Below are positions 34,082 to 46,800 of a stretch of DNA of 64,000 nucleotides, piece by piece. This stretch comes from Odiellus spinosus (taxonomy: Eukaryota > Arthropoda > Arachnida > Opiliones > Phalangiidae). Where the stretch lies: contig OY987232.1 of assembly GCA_963920705.1 (NCBI GenBank), positions 7,628,200 to 7,692,199 of the forward strand. Reading direction: 5' to 3'. The notes beneath the pieces are model-generated. The model did not search any database, was not told the DNA's origin, and was given only the letters and a program-made list of their open reading frames with translations. The number at the start of each line of letters is the position of its first letter. The first letter of the stretch is position 1. The position numbers and the translations under genes were made by a program.

Positions 34082-36791
34082 ATGTTAAATATACTTTTAC
34101 ACAATATTCGAAGTGCAAATCATAATTTTCCTGCACTCTATTCTAAGGCTAATATTATGTTAAATAAAGAAATCGATATTTTCGCCCTTGTGGAAACCTG
34201 GTATTTTGACACTATGGGTGACTTTTATGACGGCTACGAGTTTTACGGTCTTGGGAGATCAAATCGCAGGGGGGGAGGGACTGGGCTTTTTGTTAAAAAT
34301 AATATTGCAGTTGAAACTATAGATAGCATTAGTCATGTGGGAGACACGTATGACTCTTACGCGATTAAAGTGCAAAATTTCTGTATTTGCGTAATCTATA
34401 GGCCCCCAGGACCGGTGGGTGAATTCACTCAAGATCTAGAAAATATACTTATTACATTAAGAGCTGTCGGATGCCCCATAATACTCCTGGGAGATCTTAA
34501 CGTTGACTATCTAAAGGGAACGGGGTCGGCGTTCGACGACTTAGCGGTATGTTTTGGGCTGGCTCAGATGGTTAAGGAACCAACGAGGATCTCAGGCTCG
34601 CTTTTAGACGTATGTTACACGAATGTCCAGTCACAGAGTACGGCTACTGTCTATCCAGATTGAGACATCACGGATCACTTTCCCATTTACCTTAAGCTAG
34701 AGACTCCGATACAGTCTAAGAATTCCTTTCAGACCAGAAACCTTTCTAAAATAAATATAGAGCGTTTTTCTGACAACATAAAAAACCTGGACTGGAAGGA
34801 TCTTTACTCCATAAAAGACTCTGATTTTGCATTTAATCACTTTATAGATAAAATTAAGACTAGGTATAACGCGTGTTTTCCTTTTATTAATGTCACCCGG
34901 AGTGACTCCCATTGCTGGATCAATAAACATATCAAAAAAAGTATAAAAGAAAAAGATAAGCTTAGAAAAAAGTCAATTAAAAACCCCACTCCTGAAAATA
35001 GGGAAAACTATAAAAAATATAGAAATAATCTAAATAATCAAATAAGAAATGCGAGAAGCGCTTATTATAAGGATATTTTATCTCACCAAACCACGGCGAA
35101 AGAGACCTGGAAAATTATTAATAACCTTTTGGGTCGTTATAAAAAATCACGTCCAATACCAGATAAACTATCACCAAATACCCTAAACAATTTTTTTAAT
35201 TCTCGCATTTCGAGATCTGAGATAAATGAGGATGACTCTGCGCTTAGGTCAGTGAAGCATAACCAACACTCTATGATGCTGTTCGATATGGAAGAAGGGG
35301 AAATGGCTAAAATAATCTCGAGCCTAAAAACTAACTCAGCTCCAGGGAGTGATGAAATATCCCCTGGGATTATTAAATATATTTCAAAATACATAATAAA
35401 ACCCTTATCTTTTTTAGTCAATCTCTCATTTACTACAGGAGTATATCCGTCCCTGTTAAAGAAAGCGGTTATAGTTCCCATTTTTAAGAAGGGTGATATG
35501 GATAACCCTGGAAATTACAGGCCGATCTCACTCTTGTCTGTTTTTGCCAAAATATTTGACAAATGCTTTTTTGCTCGACTAAATAGTTTTAGTAAAAAAT
35601 TTAAATTAGTATCTCCAAAGCAATATGGTTTCCGAGAAAATAGTGGGGTCGAATACGCATTAGCAAGAGTGTATAATAAAATACTAGAATCTATGGATAC
35701 GGGGAATTATGCATTAGCCATTTTTTTAGACTTAAAAAAAGCCTTTGATTATGTGAGTCATGAAAAATTAATGAAAAAATTAGGTATAATGGGCGTTAGA
35801 GGGAAGGCACTTAAGTGGTTAAGCTCCTATCTTACTGGCCGAGTAACGCGTACAAATGTTAACGGAACACTCTCAACCGAATCCCCTGTAACCTGTGGTG
35901 TACCCCAAGGGTCAATTCTTTCACCATTAATATTTAATTTATATATTAATGATCTGACGGAATTGGATGATAGTGATCAGGTTACCTTGTACGCGGATGA
36001 CACTGTGCTTATTAATGGGGATCAAGAACTAGATGCTTTAATAATGAGGTCAAATGAAACTCTGAACAGAGTCAATTATTGGTTAGATAAAAATGACCTG
36101 GAACTTAATAAAGAAAAAACAGTATATATGATCTTCTGTAATCAGGGCAAACCGGTGAATCCAACTGTTGGTATTAACTTAGGTGAAACAATAATCAATA
36201 GGGTATCAGAGTATAAGTACCTGGGACTGTGGTTCGACGAACGATTGACATGGTCAAAACATATTGACTCCATTGCGCGAAAAGTCTCGTATGCTATATA
36301 TATAATCTCGAAAAATCGGAATATATTTAATAAAATAACGCTTTTGAACTTATATTACTCGTTAATATTCTGTCACTTGTGCTATAGCGCGTTTGTCTGG
36401 GGTAATACAACCCGAGCAAACATTAATCGGTTGCAAATACTTCAAAAACGTATAGTTAGAATAATTGATGGAAAATCGTTTTATGAACACTCGGCCCTAG
36501 CTTTAATGCCCTTAATATTTTAACAATAAATCAAATAATTACATATCTATAGTTTTCATATATAAGTCAATAAATAATGAAACTCACAATGAGTTTCAAT
36601 TTAGAGATACTAACAAGCGAAGTTTACGTAGCGAAAACACTTTGGAATTAACAAAATCAAAAACAACAAGAAGGTTAAATTCCATTTTCCACAGGGGCAT
36701 AAACTTATTTAATGCGGTAAAATCCGAGAATGTGTCTAACATATTTGGTTTTAAAAGAATTTCTCGCGCTTTTGTTCTTAACTTTAAATAA
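34082..36791 (+). pseudogene. LINE ORF2: AP endonuclease and reverse transcriptase, broken
   Basis: ATG 34082 opens an exonuclease-endonuclease domain (HNIRSA near the start, VETW, GDLNVD). An in-frame TGA at 34661-34663 interrupts it just before its last motif. The frame then continues to 36523 with a complete-looking reverse transcriptase: APGSDEI, NYRPISLL, FLDLKKAFD, GVPQGSILSP and catalytic YADD. Two shifts near 36520-36545 separate the C-terminal ~80 residues, which end at TAA 36789-36791. Domain order and motifs fit the CR1/Jockey group. One nonsense mutation and two frameshifts make it inactive but fairly young. Confidence 0.88.
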
Positions 36792-36962
36792 CGTCTAATT
36801 TGTAAAAAATGTTCTACATATGTTGTTATTTACTATTAATATAAAATGTTCTATTGTATTTGTGGGGCTTAAAAGTCATTCCATGACTTAGCCCGATGTC
36901 ATGTAGTTCGGTCAAAATTTAAATCTAATAAATTTATTATTATTATTATTATTATTAACCCG

Positions 36963-37790
36963 AAAAAATCGAAACGGTCGGAGTCTTTTTCAAAGTCTTT
37001 ATAGATATCTTCCGTTTCAATATCATACGTTAGAGAATCTGTGTCTGTAAAGAGTAAACGCGCGCGTCTACCATATTTACTCGTAATGAAATTCATACAT
37101 GGTTATTTTAGAGGGTTCTAAAATTGAAAAACCGGTGAAAATAGGTCTCACAAGGTTCAAACATTTTTTCACCCTCTCAACTCCTACAAGTTCATTATGG
37201 AAAATAGTGAACTTTTTAAAAGTGGGGGAGGAAGCTTTTTTCACCACCATTTCGGGAGAGTTTACTTAATCGAAATTTATCTGATTTCGGAGATTCTCCA
37301 TAGTTTTACCATAAACACTATTATTTAAAAGTTTATACAGGTTCTTGGAAAATTCGTCAGTAGCATTTTTACGTTTTTCGGTGTTAAAGTCAATATACGG
37401 TTTGAGCCAAGGTTTTTGTGAGAAACGTAGTACACGCTTAACAGAAATTAGTTTCATTCCTCTTGAAAGATAGAATTTTAGGTTTCGGAAATGAACTACA
37501 TAATTTTCCCTATCATATAAATTGGGGGTTAGTTTCGGTAGAGTGTCTGTAACCGGAACACCTAATGTTTCCATCATTTGAACGTAATAACTCGAAAACA
37601 TGTGTTCGGTAAAGCAAGTGGATATTCGTTATTCAAATCATGAATTTGTTCCGGATATTCTAAATCTACCTCCAAAATATAACCGTTCGGACTATCGTCG
37701 GGGCAATTTAAAATATGTTGTAAGGTGTACATCAAGAGATTTGGATGTGAAACCCATTCACAACCTGATTTTATACTTGAAAGTATAATC
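36963..37790 (-). pseudogene. Maverick/Polinton-type polymerase B, palm domain fragment
   Basis: Read on the minus strand from 37790: polymerase motif A (EVDLEYP, about 37650-37690), motif B (LLNNSVYGKTMEN, about 37275-37315), and motif C (FTDTDSL, about 37015-37040). Frame changes near 37605 and around 37200-37265 and a stop at 37266 break it. It is cut at 36963 by the LINE, beyond which the C-terminus lies at 32005-32372. All three catalytic motifs are recognisable. The gene is not functional. Confidence 0.88.
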
Positions 37791-38004
37791 TTTAAGCCAT
37801 TTTTTTAGTTGTTTAGATTTACAATAATATTTACGGATCTACCAAAAAAAATTAAATATTAAGATTTTATTTTTTAAACAGTATTTTCAACTACATACCT
37901 TTTCTTCTAATCTTAACACTTTAGAGTCATAATCCGCAATTGAAATATACTGACCGTCAAAGAATTCGCGGTATCTAATGTAAAGTAATTTTTTAGTTCA
38001 ATTG

Positions 38005-38400
38005 CTAAGTTGTTGAAAAAAAATCGACATACTTTAGAGCAAAAATGACAATTTTGTACGAGATAAATTGATGGAACATTTCTTGGTTATGGAACTCCCA
38101 TCCCATAAAGTTTAAAGCTTTATACGGACAATGGTGGTTCGTGTAATGGTAAGGATAAGGACAAACTGTTAAAGCTTTATCGCCAAACGTTTTAACATCG
38201 CAACCCCGTAATATGGCTTGAGGATGAAACAAATAATTGTCAAACTCTTCCACATTTAACTTGCCAAATTCAGGCGTTATGAAATATGAGTAAGAAAGCT
38301 GGTAACACTCATGGAAGACGGGTTGTGATAACTTGATTAATAGTCTCGTTTTCGTTTCGAATTTTTCTGGGTTCGTAATACCAGAAGAAAATAGAGGAAG
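38005..38400 (-). CDS. Unassigned open frame in the polymerase locus
   Basis: About 130 codons without a stop on the minus strand (about 38400 to 38005), rich in aromatic residues, with a C-x-Y-x-Y-H-x5-C stretch (CPYPYHYTNHHC) that could bind metal. It lies between exonuclease-region and palm-region pieces of the polymerase but does not match polymerase motifs I know. Its upstream end coincides with an inverted repeat (38370-38410), so it is probably truncated. Function unknown; it may be a fragment of another gene of the same element. Confidence 0.4.
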   Translation of the reverse strand, partial: LPLFSSGITNPEKFETKTRLLIKLSQPVFHECYQLSYSYFITPEFGKLNVEEFDNYLFHPQAILRGCDVKTFGDKALTVCPYPYHYTNHHCPYKALNFMGWEFHNQEMFHQFISYKIVIFALKYVDFFSTT

Positions 38401-38980
38401 TGGATTGCTTGGCCTTAATCGCGAGGCGTCCCGTTTCGTTTTTTTCGCGCCATTTGCTACCCCTGGGGGTAGAGACAGACTGGGATTTTATCGCGCATTA
38501 ACACGCGAGTGACGTAACATATAAGGGGCTACGCCGCTTCGCGTCTTCCAATCTTCGACTCTGTCGAGGTGTAAATCGGCTGGCAAGTAGCGATTAATTA
38601 ATCTTATTATTTTATTCGGCTTCATTATTAAATAAAAACTTACTATGAATTTCTACTTTGAAAATGAATTTGTCAGAGATTTTGAACCCTGATAGGGAAG
38701 ATTACAAAGCAACATAAGACCTAAAGAGCGGACGACAGAACTATACCTGCCGGTCAAAGGTTAAAGATTGTTTCCGCAACACGCTACATGGTGGCGCCTT
38801 CCCTTAAAAATATTCCGAGAGAGGATTTTTTTAAGCTTTGTCCCGATTGGCTAGATTCAAATTCTAGGGGTGGAGGGTGATATGACTATTGTTACGCTGG
38901 GGTAAGGGACGACTTGTATGGCTCAAAGGTACAGTAACCCACTTCCTCTATTTTCTTCTAGTAATACATAACAAGCTTCA
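38370..38980. repeat. Inverted repeat flanking a 540-bp insert
   Basis: A ~33-bp sequence (GTAATACCAGAAGAAAATAG...) at about 38373-38405 recurs inverted at about 38935-38968. The intervening DNA has no recognised gene. It looks like a local inverted duplication or fold-back insertion at the edge of the open frame at 38005-38400. Confidence 0.6.
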
Positions 38981-39452
38981 AGCGCCGCAAAAGCTAAACA
39001 TTGAAGGGATAAAACTCCTTTAAATCGATGGGCTTTGGCACCCGGATTGGATGTTTCAGTCAAACAAGCCATGGAGACTATAAATTTAATATTGTTGAGA
39101 AGCCTTTTTTAAAGTAATTTAAATGAGGTTATAAGATAAAAGTAACAATTTTATTCAAATGAGGTTATTAGGTAAAAGTAACGATTTTATTCCCCCCGTG
39201 GCACAACCGCTTTAAAAAGTAACCTAGTTGGTTTTTTTTTGATAATGGAGAGAGAAAGTGTAGCGACATGATGACTAGGCTCACGCGTACAAAAACGAGA
39301 CCGCGCGCGAAGCCCTCAGGCGCGAGCGGAAATCCAGTTTTTCGCAACAAGTTGGGAGTGTCAAAATCAAGTTCTCCAGAGCCCAGGAACAGGCTCTAGA
39401 GGGCTGGGGCGGGCAAGGGGGTCAAATTTCTTATTATTTAGGGGGTAAAAGA

Positions 39453-39956
39453 CTACTCTAGACTATCAGGTAAAAACCTGAGCGAATCTAGAAATCTTAA
39501 TATGCCAAAGGAGAAGCTTATATAATTTTCAACAATTGATGGTAAACATGAAAGCTTTCTTTCTTTTTGGAGCCCGATTCGTTGCATTATCTGGAAATAT
39601 ATTTTGCTTACGTTTATTACTTTATCCTGTACATGTTTTACGTAACAAATCAAAACATACTTCGACAAGTTACGCATTATCACAGGGATAAATTGCACCA
39701 CTCTGAGTTTCAGATTACAGTTGTTACGTGCCATACCCCGAAATTGACCTAAAATATTTTAAGAAATTATTATCTTTTCCCCAATTAAATCTAATTTATT
39801 TATTCTATTTATTGATTTATTTCATACCAGAATAATGGCAATGATCTCGAACAGCATTATCCTCCACCGTAAAATCCTCGTCGCAAATATAATACTTAGT
39901 ACAGTGTTGACTTTCCTCAAACTCCTCCGAAGAAAGATCCATTGGAATATTACCCT
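39453..39956 (-). pseudogene. Maverick/Polinton-type polymerase B, exonuclease-region exons
   Basis: Minus strand: an exon of about 39828-39956 with C-x-x-x-x-x-C (CTKYYIC) and VRDHCHYSG, then a ~90-bp intron (GTATGA...TTTTAG), then an exon from about 39736 with NNCN, FIPVI and SFSFGILRF, ending at a stop at 39453. These are landmarks of the N-terminal third of the polymerase. The piece is separated from its upstream part (51706-52950) by the Kolobok-like insertion, exactly at a TTAA. DNA between 39452 and 38400 shows no polymerase motif and may hold further insertions. Confidence 0.8.
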
Positions 39957-40457
39957 TTAAAGGAGCATTCGCAGCGCCCCCTTTTTTCTAATACATATGA
40001 TTAGTTGATTTTTTTAAATTAGATGGCGTTAGAATACCATTCAGTCTGAATGTATAGTCAGGTACATCTTCAATCTAAATCTATAGTCCAAGCTTATGTC
40101 GTGAGTGCACGTTTTCTATTGAGAGTTGAAGTAGAGTTGAACCTTACTATATTCTACCAATGTTTGAGGGGGGAGATGACGTATCACCTGCAGCCCCGTT
40201 TTGGGGGGGTGTAAAAAAGTAGTTTTCAAATCTTCATCGCCACGGGGATAATTTGTGAGAGAGGAGGAATGCTGGACAATACAATTCTTCTCGTTCAAGG
40301 TTAGACTATAGTTACTAACCTGACGCAAAAATAATTATCCTATCGCTTGGTAAAGCCTAAAGGGGCTAGGGGTAAGCAGGCACGGTTGCTTGATTTAACT
40401 CTACGCGATTCGGATTTGAATTTTCGGCAATTTGGAAATTAGTCGGGTAATGTAATT

Positions 40458-43400
40458 ATGGGTGATAAAGTAAGAAAACAATACAAGGAGTATAAAGTCA
40501 ATATTGGTTTGACGAATTTTAATCGGTGGACTGAAGAAAGAAAACGGTTGGACTTCAGTAACGAGCAATATGCCTCCTACTTATTCAATTTGTGGTAAGA
40601 AAAATTTTGATTGTTCCTGTAAATGTTGTAAACCAATGAATATTACAGCGATGGTGTTTCTAACAATAGAAGATCAATTTCGCCCCAAATATCAATAATT
40701 AAAAGAGGTGAAATAAATATGCTATAATACTTGGAAGATTCTATATCTTACTTGATTATATAATATTTAATTTTCTTTTATCTCTAGTACGTGCTTCATT
40801 CACTCAGACAAAACCCATTTCAGTATTAAATGAAACTAATATCAGTTTAGGAGGTATGTGTACCTCATTTGCGGATGATGTAAATGAGCGCTTTAAACGC
40901 AAAAGGATTACCTCCACTCCACTCCACTCCACGGGTAGTCTATTTGGTTTCATAAAATTATTTTTTCACGTAAAATAATATAATAATAATAGCCCAATAA
41001 TAAAAGGTGGGTACCCACTTCAGAGATGACTTTCTGATTGCATAGCCATATGCTTAGGCCACCTTTTAAAAGTTTTTCAGGGGACTAAGCAGATGGCTTT
41101 TAAACTAGAGAGTCCTATAAGAGTTGGGTATTCATGTGTATGGAAATTTTAATGACTGGAATTGATTTCTACCCACTTTTTAATATTGGTCTATACATTT
41201 GTATATAGAATATCCCTTCAAGATAGGATTAATTTGCTCTCGTCAGATTCAATTTGTACATCGCCTTTAAAGAGGTATTGAATTGCTCGTTTACATCCTT
41301 GATCACAAAATATTTAAATTAACACTTCATAGGTCAAGAAAAACCTTGTTTCCCATTGATCAAAACACTCTATCAAAATTTAATGCAGTTCAATTATCTG
41401 ACAGTCAGGAACAGTGTTCGGTTTGTTAAAGGGATAATTAAGTCAATTTCCTTATTCTAATTCATCTCTTTTTGGATACGAAGTAAAAAGTTATAATTTT
41501 AAATTCTTTAGAATGACACTTTTATCAGTCCAACTGGAGGCATCTCTTCCAACTTCAATTCGCCTCTGCTACGAGACAATTGCGCACATTTAGCTAACCG
41601 GGTTTGTGTTATGAATTTTTGTGCCAATAATCAACAATCTTTCTCATTAAGAGTCATTATAGTGTTCCAAAAGTGAAGACTTTACTAAAAAGGACGCGGT
41701 AGAAGAAGAAATGGTACTTGTATTTAGTTCAAAATTAGAAGATTTGGTAGAAAGCTAATCGGTATTATTAATTAATACTTAGTGCTCACTTTTTATAGAA
41801 AATATTAAAATTTTGGGTAAAAAAAAAAAATTCCCACCTCTAGTATTTACTGAACTTTACTCTGTTTAAACATGGTTTAATGTTTATATAGGATTCTTGG
41901 GAGAGGCAAAATATTTTCCATGGAATATTTGCTGGAAATTTTAAAATAGTCAGTTCAATTCTTTTATCAGGAAATAATTTCTCCAAATTTGAAAAACTCT
42001 CAAAGTTTTCGAAATTACAGCTGATATCAAAGGATACATTTTACAGGTATATAAAAAGTTCACTTAAAAAGGCTGCAAAGGGTAGAGAAAAACCATATAT
42101 GTCGAAGTACCCCATTATAGGACCCCTTTTTACGAAATTAAATACTTTTTTCTACCCTGTCCTTTTTTCTAATTGCCTTCAAGACTTTTGTTTGTTCTTT
42201 AAAAAGTACACAATTATGTTCTAACCATATTTTAGGTATCAAAGACATTTTATTCAGCAAGCTGTAGTTAAATACTGGAAAGATTTACAATATAAAACCT
42301 TTTCTGAACTGGCTGGAAAAGAGTTTATTATACCTGGAGATGGACGAAATGACAGCCCTGGTCACTCAGCGACTTACTGTACTTACAGTTTGGCAGAATA
42401 TAATACAAAAAAAATTCTAGCTATCTGCAACGTTGATGTGCGTGAAGCCAAAGGAGCCAGTACAAATATGGAAGTAATTGCGTTTCGAAAAGCGGCTAAA
42501 GAAGTTATGGAACTAGCTGGAAAATTTTCAATTAAAATTGTTGAAGTAGTGACACGCTCATCGCCAGGTTTTAGCTGAAATGAGTAATATTAGTCAAATT
42601 CATGAGTTTTAACTTGATTATTTGTCACGAACTATGAATTCATTGAAAACTACTCTTAGAAAAGGAAGAGTGATGCAATAATTTCAATGGACACGTAGGC
42701 AAAAATTTGGCTGGCAAATGTTTGGAGGTGAATATGGAGTTATTATTTTAGAGGATTAGTAAACTAATAGAAAATTCTAATATAGGCATCAAAGTTGAAA
42801 GGCCGTTCGGATCTTGCATTGTGGGCACCTGATATACGAAACCATTTTTGGTTTTGTGCCAAAAACTGTGAGGGCAGGTACGACAAACTTATTGTGAGTA
42901 AATTAATTTTTTTTTTGATATACATTATTATAATGCTTAAAGTAATTTTCCTGTAAATGTACAGGCTACATTCCGCACATGCCTCAACCACGTAGTTGAT
43001 TACCATGAATGGTACACGGACTTTGGTGCAGGATATGCGTGTAAACATCAAATTCCTTTGCCAGAGGAAGAACGAGGCAAGCCTTGGCGTGAAGAAAATT
43101 CACCCGCATATCAGGCACTAAGAAATATTGTTAATAACAAATATTTTGAAACACAGATGGAATATTACGTTCGTTTTAGGTTTGTACTTAAATTTATGTT
43201 AACATAGGTGTGATGTTTAAAAATTCCAATATTAACCAGGCATACAGGATTCGTAGAATGTTTCCGTAATCAGCTACTCGCTTATGTGTCAAAGAGAAAT
43301 TTCTACAAGCTAGTGCCTTGAAAATATTTTTTTCAACTTGATGATGCCCATCTCTCCCTGTTTAATACAGTTTTAAATCAACAAAATTTCTTATAGCTGG

Positions 43401-43796
43401 CCCAGCTACAATTTGAGAACTATGTTAGCTGCAATTGACCATAATGAACAGGCAAACCGGCAACAGGCAATCACTTAAAATGGGTAATTGAGGTATAAGT
43501 TTTTCTACAACAAAAGGTCAAAAAACCATAGCGTTGATAAAATCTATGAGAAAAAAGAATATGCATACATAGGTTATTTGATGGAAAGCATTTTTCAGGA
43601 GAAAGCTGACTTCGAGGTGTGTTTCAACTTAAAAAAAATTGTGAATATATAAACTAATTATCTCCGATTCACAGGGAAGTATGTTAAATTCAACAGCTTT
43701 GGCGGATAATGATCCAAGGAAAATTAATGCTACCATCAGCCGAGTTGAAAGACATTCGAAACAAGAACTATTAGAAAAGCATATTTCACGATTTTA
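40458..43796 (+). pseudogene. Kolobok-like DDE transposase, multi-exon, decayed
   Basis: Likely exons: 40458-40594 (MGDKVRKQYKEY...), 40649-40707, from 40788, 41892-42046, 42236 to about 42570, about 42964-43180, about 43240-43450, and a last exon ending at the TAA at about 43794-43796. Most have clear GT-AG borders. Landmarks are LLSGNNFSKF, GDGRNDSPGHSATYCTYS, then AHRQVLAEM in a shifted frame, and AAIDHNEQANR near the end. These follow the order of the GDGR-DSPG transposase family, which cuts DNA through an RNase H-like fold. A frameshift near 42557 removes the expected acidic residue, and stops follow at 42579 and in 42600-42760. It ends 64 bp before the convergent gene. Superfamily assignment is from motif order plus TTAA and is not certain. 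Confidence 0.72.
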
Positions 43797-43860
43797 AGAT
43801 TGGTGTTGCTTTGAAAATTTCAAATTTTTAATTGCTTCCGTTTATTTTCGTAAATAAATA

Positions 43861-46800
43861 TTAATAACCCTCAATTAATTCTCCAAGTTTAAATCCCTCA
43901 TATCGGCCATCAGGTGATGGAAAATTTAAGCGAATCTTCGCAACGCAACACGAAGGAACCACAATTCTATTTCCCCGACCAAGTCTGCCATACTCCACCA
44001 ACGTATAATTCCTATAACCATGATGCCTGCCAAAAAATATATATCTTGCCACGTCTTGTTGCATTATCATTTCTGAACCTCATACTCATCATTAGCAATG
44101 GTGGAAAAAGGCACACCATTCGAAAAAGTGGTCTGGTTGTGGCACAAGGCCTTTGTCTACAACAAACTTGTTCAATGCCTGTTGGCAACAATATGCAATT
44201 TCCACAAATGCAAAGTTTAAGTTTGTCCGGTGCAGATTTTGGATTAGAATCACTCTCTTGCTCAAAAGTTGTTAAATCGTCAGGATCAAGTATTCCATCC
44301 TCTGAAAACCATAACTATATAAGCAACATTATTCAACCTCAATTCCATTATATTATGTAACATAGCGAAACCACTGGTTAGCATTACCTTCATTTTTTAT
44401 TTTGGCCAAAATTGAAAATGCCTCTGGGAATAAGGCTGCAAGAGCACACATCCATTTTTCCAGAGTTTCGCGGCTTAAAGATTTTGCAGTGTTCTGGAAT
44501 ATTGGATCGTTAATTTGAATTTAAAACATAATTAAGACAGCACACTGTAAAAAATGAAGGTATTTTTGGGGTCGTTTTAAACGCCTTAAAAGGTACTTTT
44601 AATGGAAAAACACCTTAAGGTATTTATTAGTACTACCGATGGCGCTTAAACAAACCCTAAGAATTTTTAAGGGTTCTTTTCAATACCATTAGGGTATTTT
44701 CGACTTCCGAAGGGTATTTAATGAGTAAAGAAGGTCTTTTTTAAAACCCCAAAAGGTATTATCGAACCAAGCTCGTGAAATTGTTTTCCTAAGCCTACTT
44801 TTGTCAAATTAGGCTTAACAATCGGAAACCCCGCGAAATGAAAACTACGCTGGAAATTTTATTCCAAAATCATTGTAAGTCTTATTATACATATTGTTGA
44901 TATTAATGTTTTATTGGGATCTTAATTGGAGAAAAGTAAAATATCTAATGTCATTAATAGAAGGTAAACTAAAACAAGCGCCCCAAGGTTTAAATTGTAT
45001 TTTTGTGGATTCAAAAGTTAACGCTCGGGAGACTAGAACCCAGCGAAATATCTCTAGCAACCTTGACGAGAGAATAACGCTTGGTGCCGCGTCACTTTTT
45101 GGCGGAGGTGATATCTATCTCTGAGTGAGTAACAAACGAGTGGAAGCTTGTACCTAGCGCACAATAAGCGGTAAGCGCGTTAGAACGGGAAAACGGGCAG
45201 TCTCTTTCACCTCCTTCGTTTAAGTATTCTCTCTGTTCTCTTCGTAGTAGAGACGCGACCGAGCCATCAATTTAGGCGCAAGCTTAACTTGTATTTAACT
45301 CTTTGAAATCGAAGGTTGCTGAAACGCAGATTGAAAGGTAGGCATATCTATTAATTTATATATGTTATAAATCTTCATGATTTTCCAAATTTCAAGTTTC
45401 GAACATTTGCAATAATTCCTTCACGAGTATGTTAGCTGCTTAGCATAATCCTATCAAGCTTAAGCCTTTGCTAGTTATTTCAACTTGAAGAAGGAGTGAA
45501 GGACTCTTATTTTTTCAGGAACAATCTGAATGTGATTCTGATATAACAGAAAAGGGAAAGTTTATTCTGCCGATTACTGTCCTAAAAGATAGAATAACAT
45601 GGTATGGAGAAGGTTTTTAACAACCATTAGGTACGGTTTAAACATGATTTAAGTGGATAAACAGGAATCCTGATATGACAACATAAGACACACCTCAGGG
45701 TCGTTCAGTAACTGTCCCACACTCTAACCAACTGAGCTACCAAGGCCTACACATGAGACTATTAACGGCAGAACAGAAGTGTTGGTCTAATCCAACTACA
45801 GGGCAAGAAACGACCTGTGGTTCCGACACGTAAAAGCAAGGATCGAATGGAGGAGGCTTTTAACAACCGTTGTTGTATTATACAGAGCAGTGGAGTGAAG
45901 AATTTTTCTTTATCAGGCTTACCGCAAAGGGAGGATGGGGTAGAAAGTGTTGACTGAAAATCACCATGAAAAAATAACGCCACTGGTTTGAAATTTTAAC
46001 TGACACTGGCTGCCAGCGGTAGAAAATGCTTTGGCGAACAGAATTTTAAACAGAATATTTTGATTCACGTGACAATCGAACAATGATGAAGAAGATTAAT
46101 TTATGATAAAATCGATTAACACAGTTTAAACGCTTAATTCCATTTTAATAATTATAATTTAAATATAATCAAAAATAAATCTAATCGATGAAGCTAATCC
46201 TAATCTAAATTAAAATTAATCACAATTTTACCAATAAAAGTGATTAAATTTATTTAAAGCTTTATGACTGATTGAAATTTATTGATGATAGAATCAAATT
46301 AACTATGATTAGACCAATTATAATTAAAATGGATTTTTCATGGATTATTAATACTAGATCAGAATTTAATAATTACTGGATTAATTTCTCTTATTAATAA
46401 TTCGTATTAAATAATTAATAATTCGTATTAAATAATTAATAATTCGTATTAAATAATTAATAATTCGTATTAAATAATTAATAATTCGTATTAAATAATT
46501 AATAATTCGTATTAAATAATTAATAATTCGTATTAAATAATTAATAATTCGTATTAAATAATTAATAATTCGTATTAAATAATTAATAATTCGTATTAAA
46601 TAATTAATAATTCGTATTAAATAATTAATAATTCGTATTAAATAATTAATAATTCGTATTAAATAATTAATAATTCGTATTAAATAATTAATAATTCGTA
46701 TTAAATAATTAATAATTCGTATTAAATAATTAATAATTCGTATTAAATAATTAATAATTCGTATTAAATAATTAATAATTCGTATTAAATAATTAATAAT

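Larger units (their letters stand above)
32373..36962 (+). mobile_element. Near full-length non-LTR retrotransposon (CR1/Jockey group), inserted in polB
   Basis: Order: tandem 5' monomers (32381-33180), ORF1 (33258-34025), ORF2 (34082-36791) and a 3' end with a TTA microsatellite (about 36932-36957). AAAAAAT flanks both sides (32366-32372 and 36963-36969), a plausible 7-bp target duplication. The polymerase coding sequence resumes in the same orientation on each side. The exact 5' boundary may differ by a few bases. Confidence 0.85.

Noticed and set aside
43861-44360. P2X-type ion channel gene
   Set aside because: Only the Cys-rich domain named after the P2X7 tail is present; no membrane segments or extracellular channel part exist, and the context is a transposon.
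45680-45750. Functional tRNA gene
   Set aside because: A good A box is present but no B box or acceptor/T arm at the required spacing, so only a tRNA-like remnant is supported.
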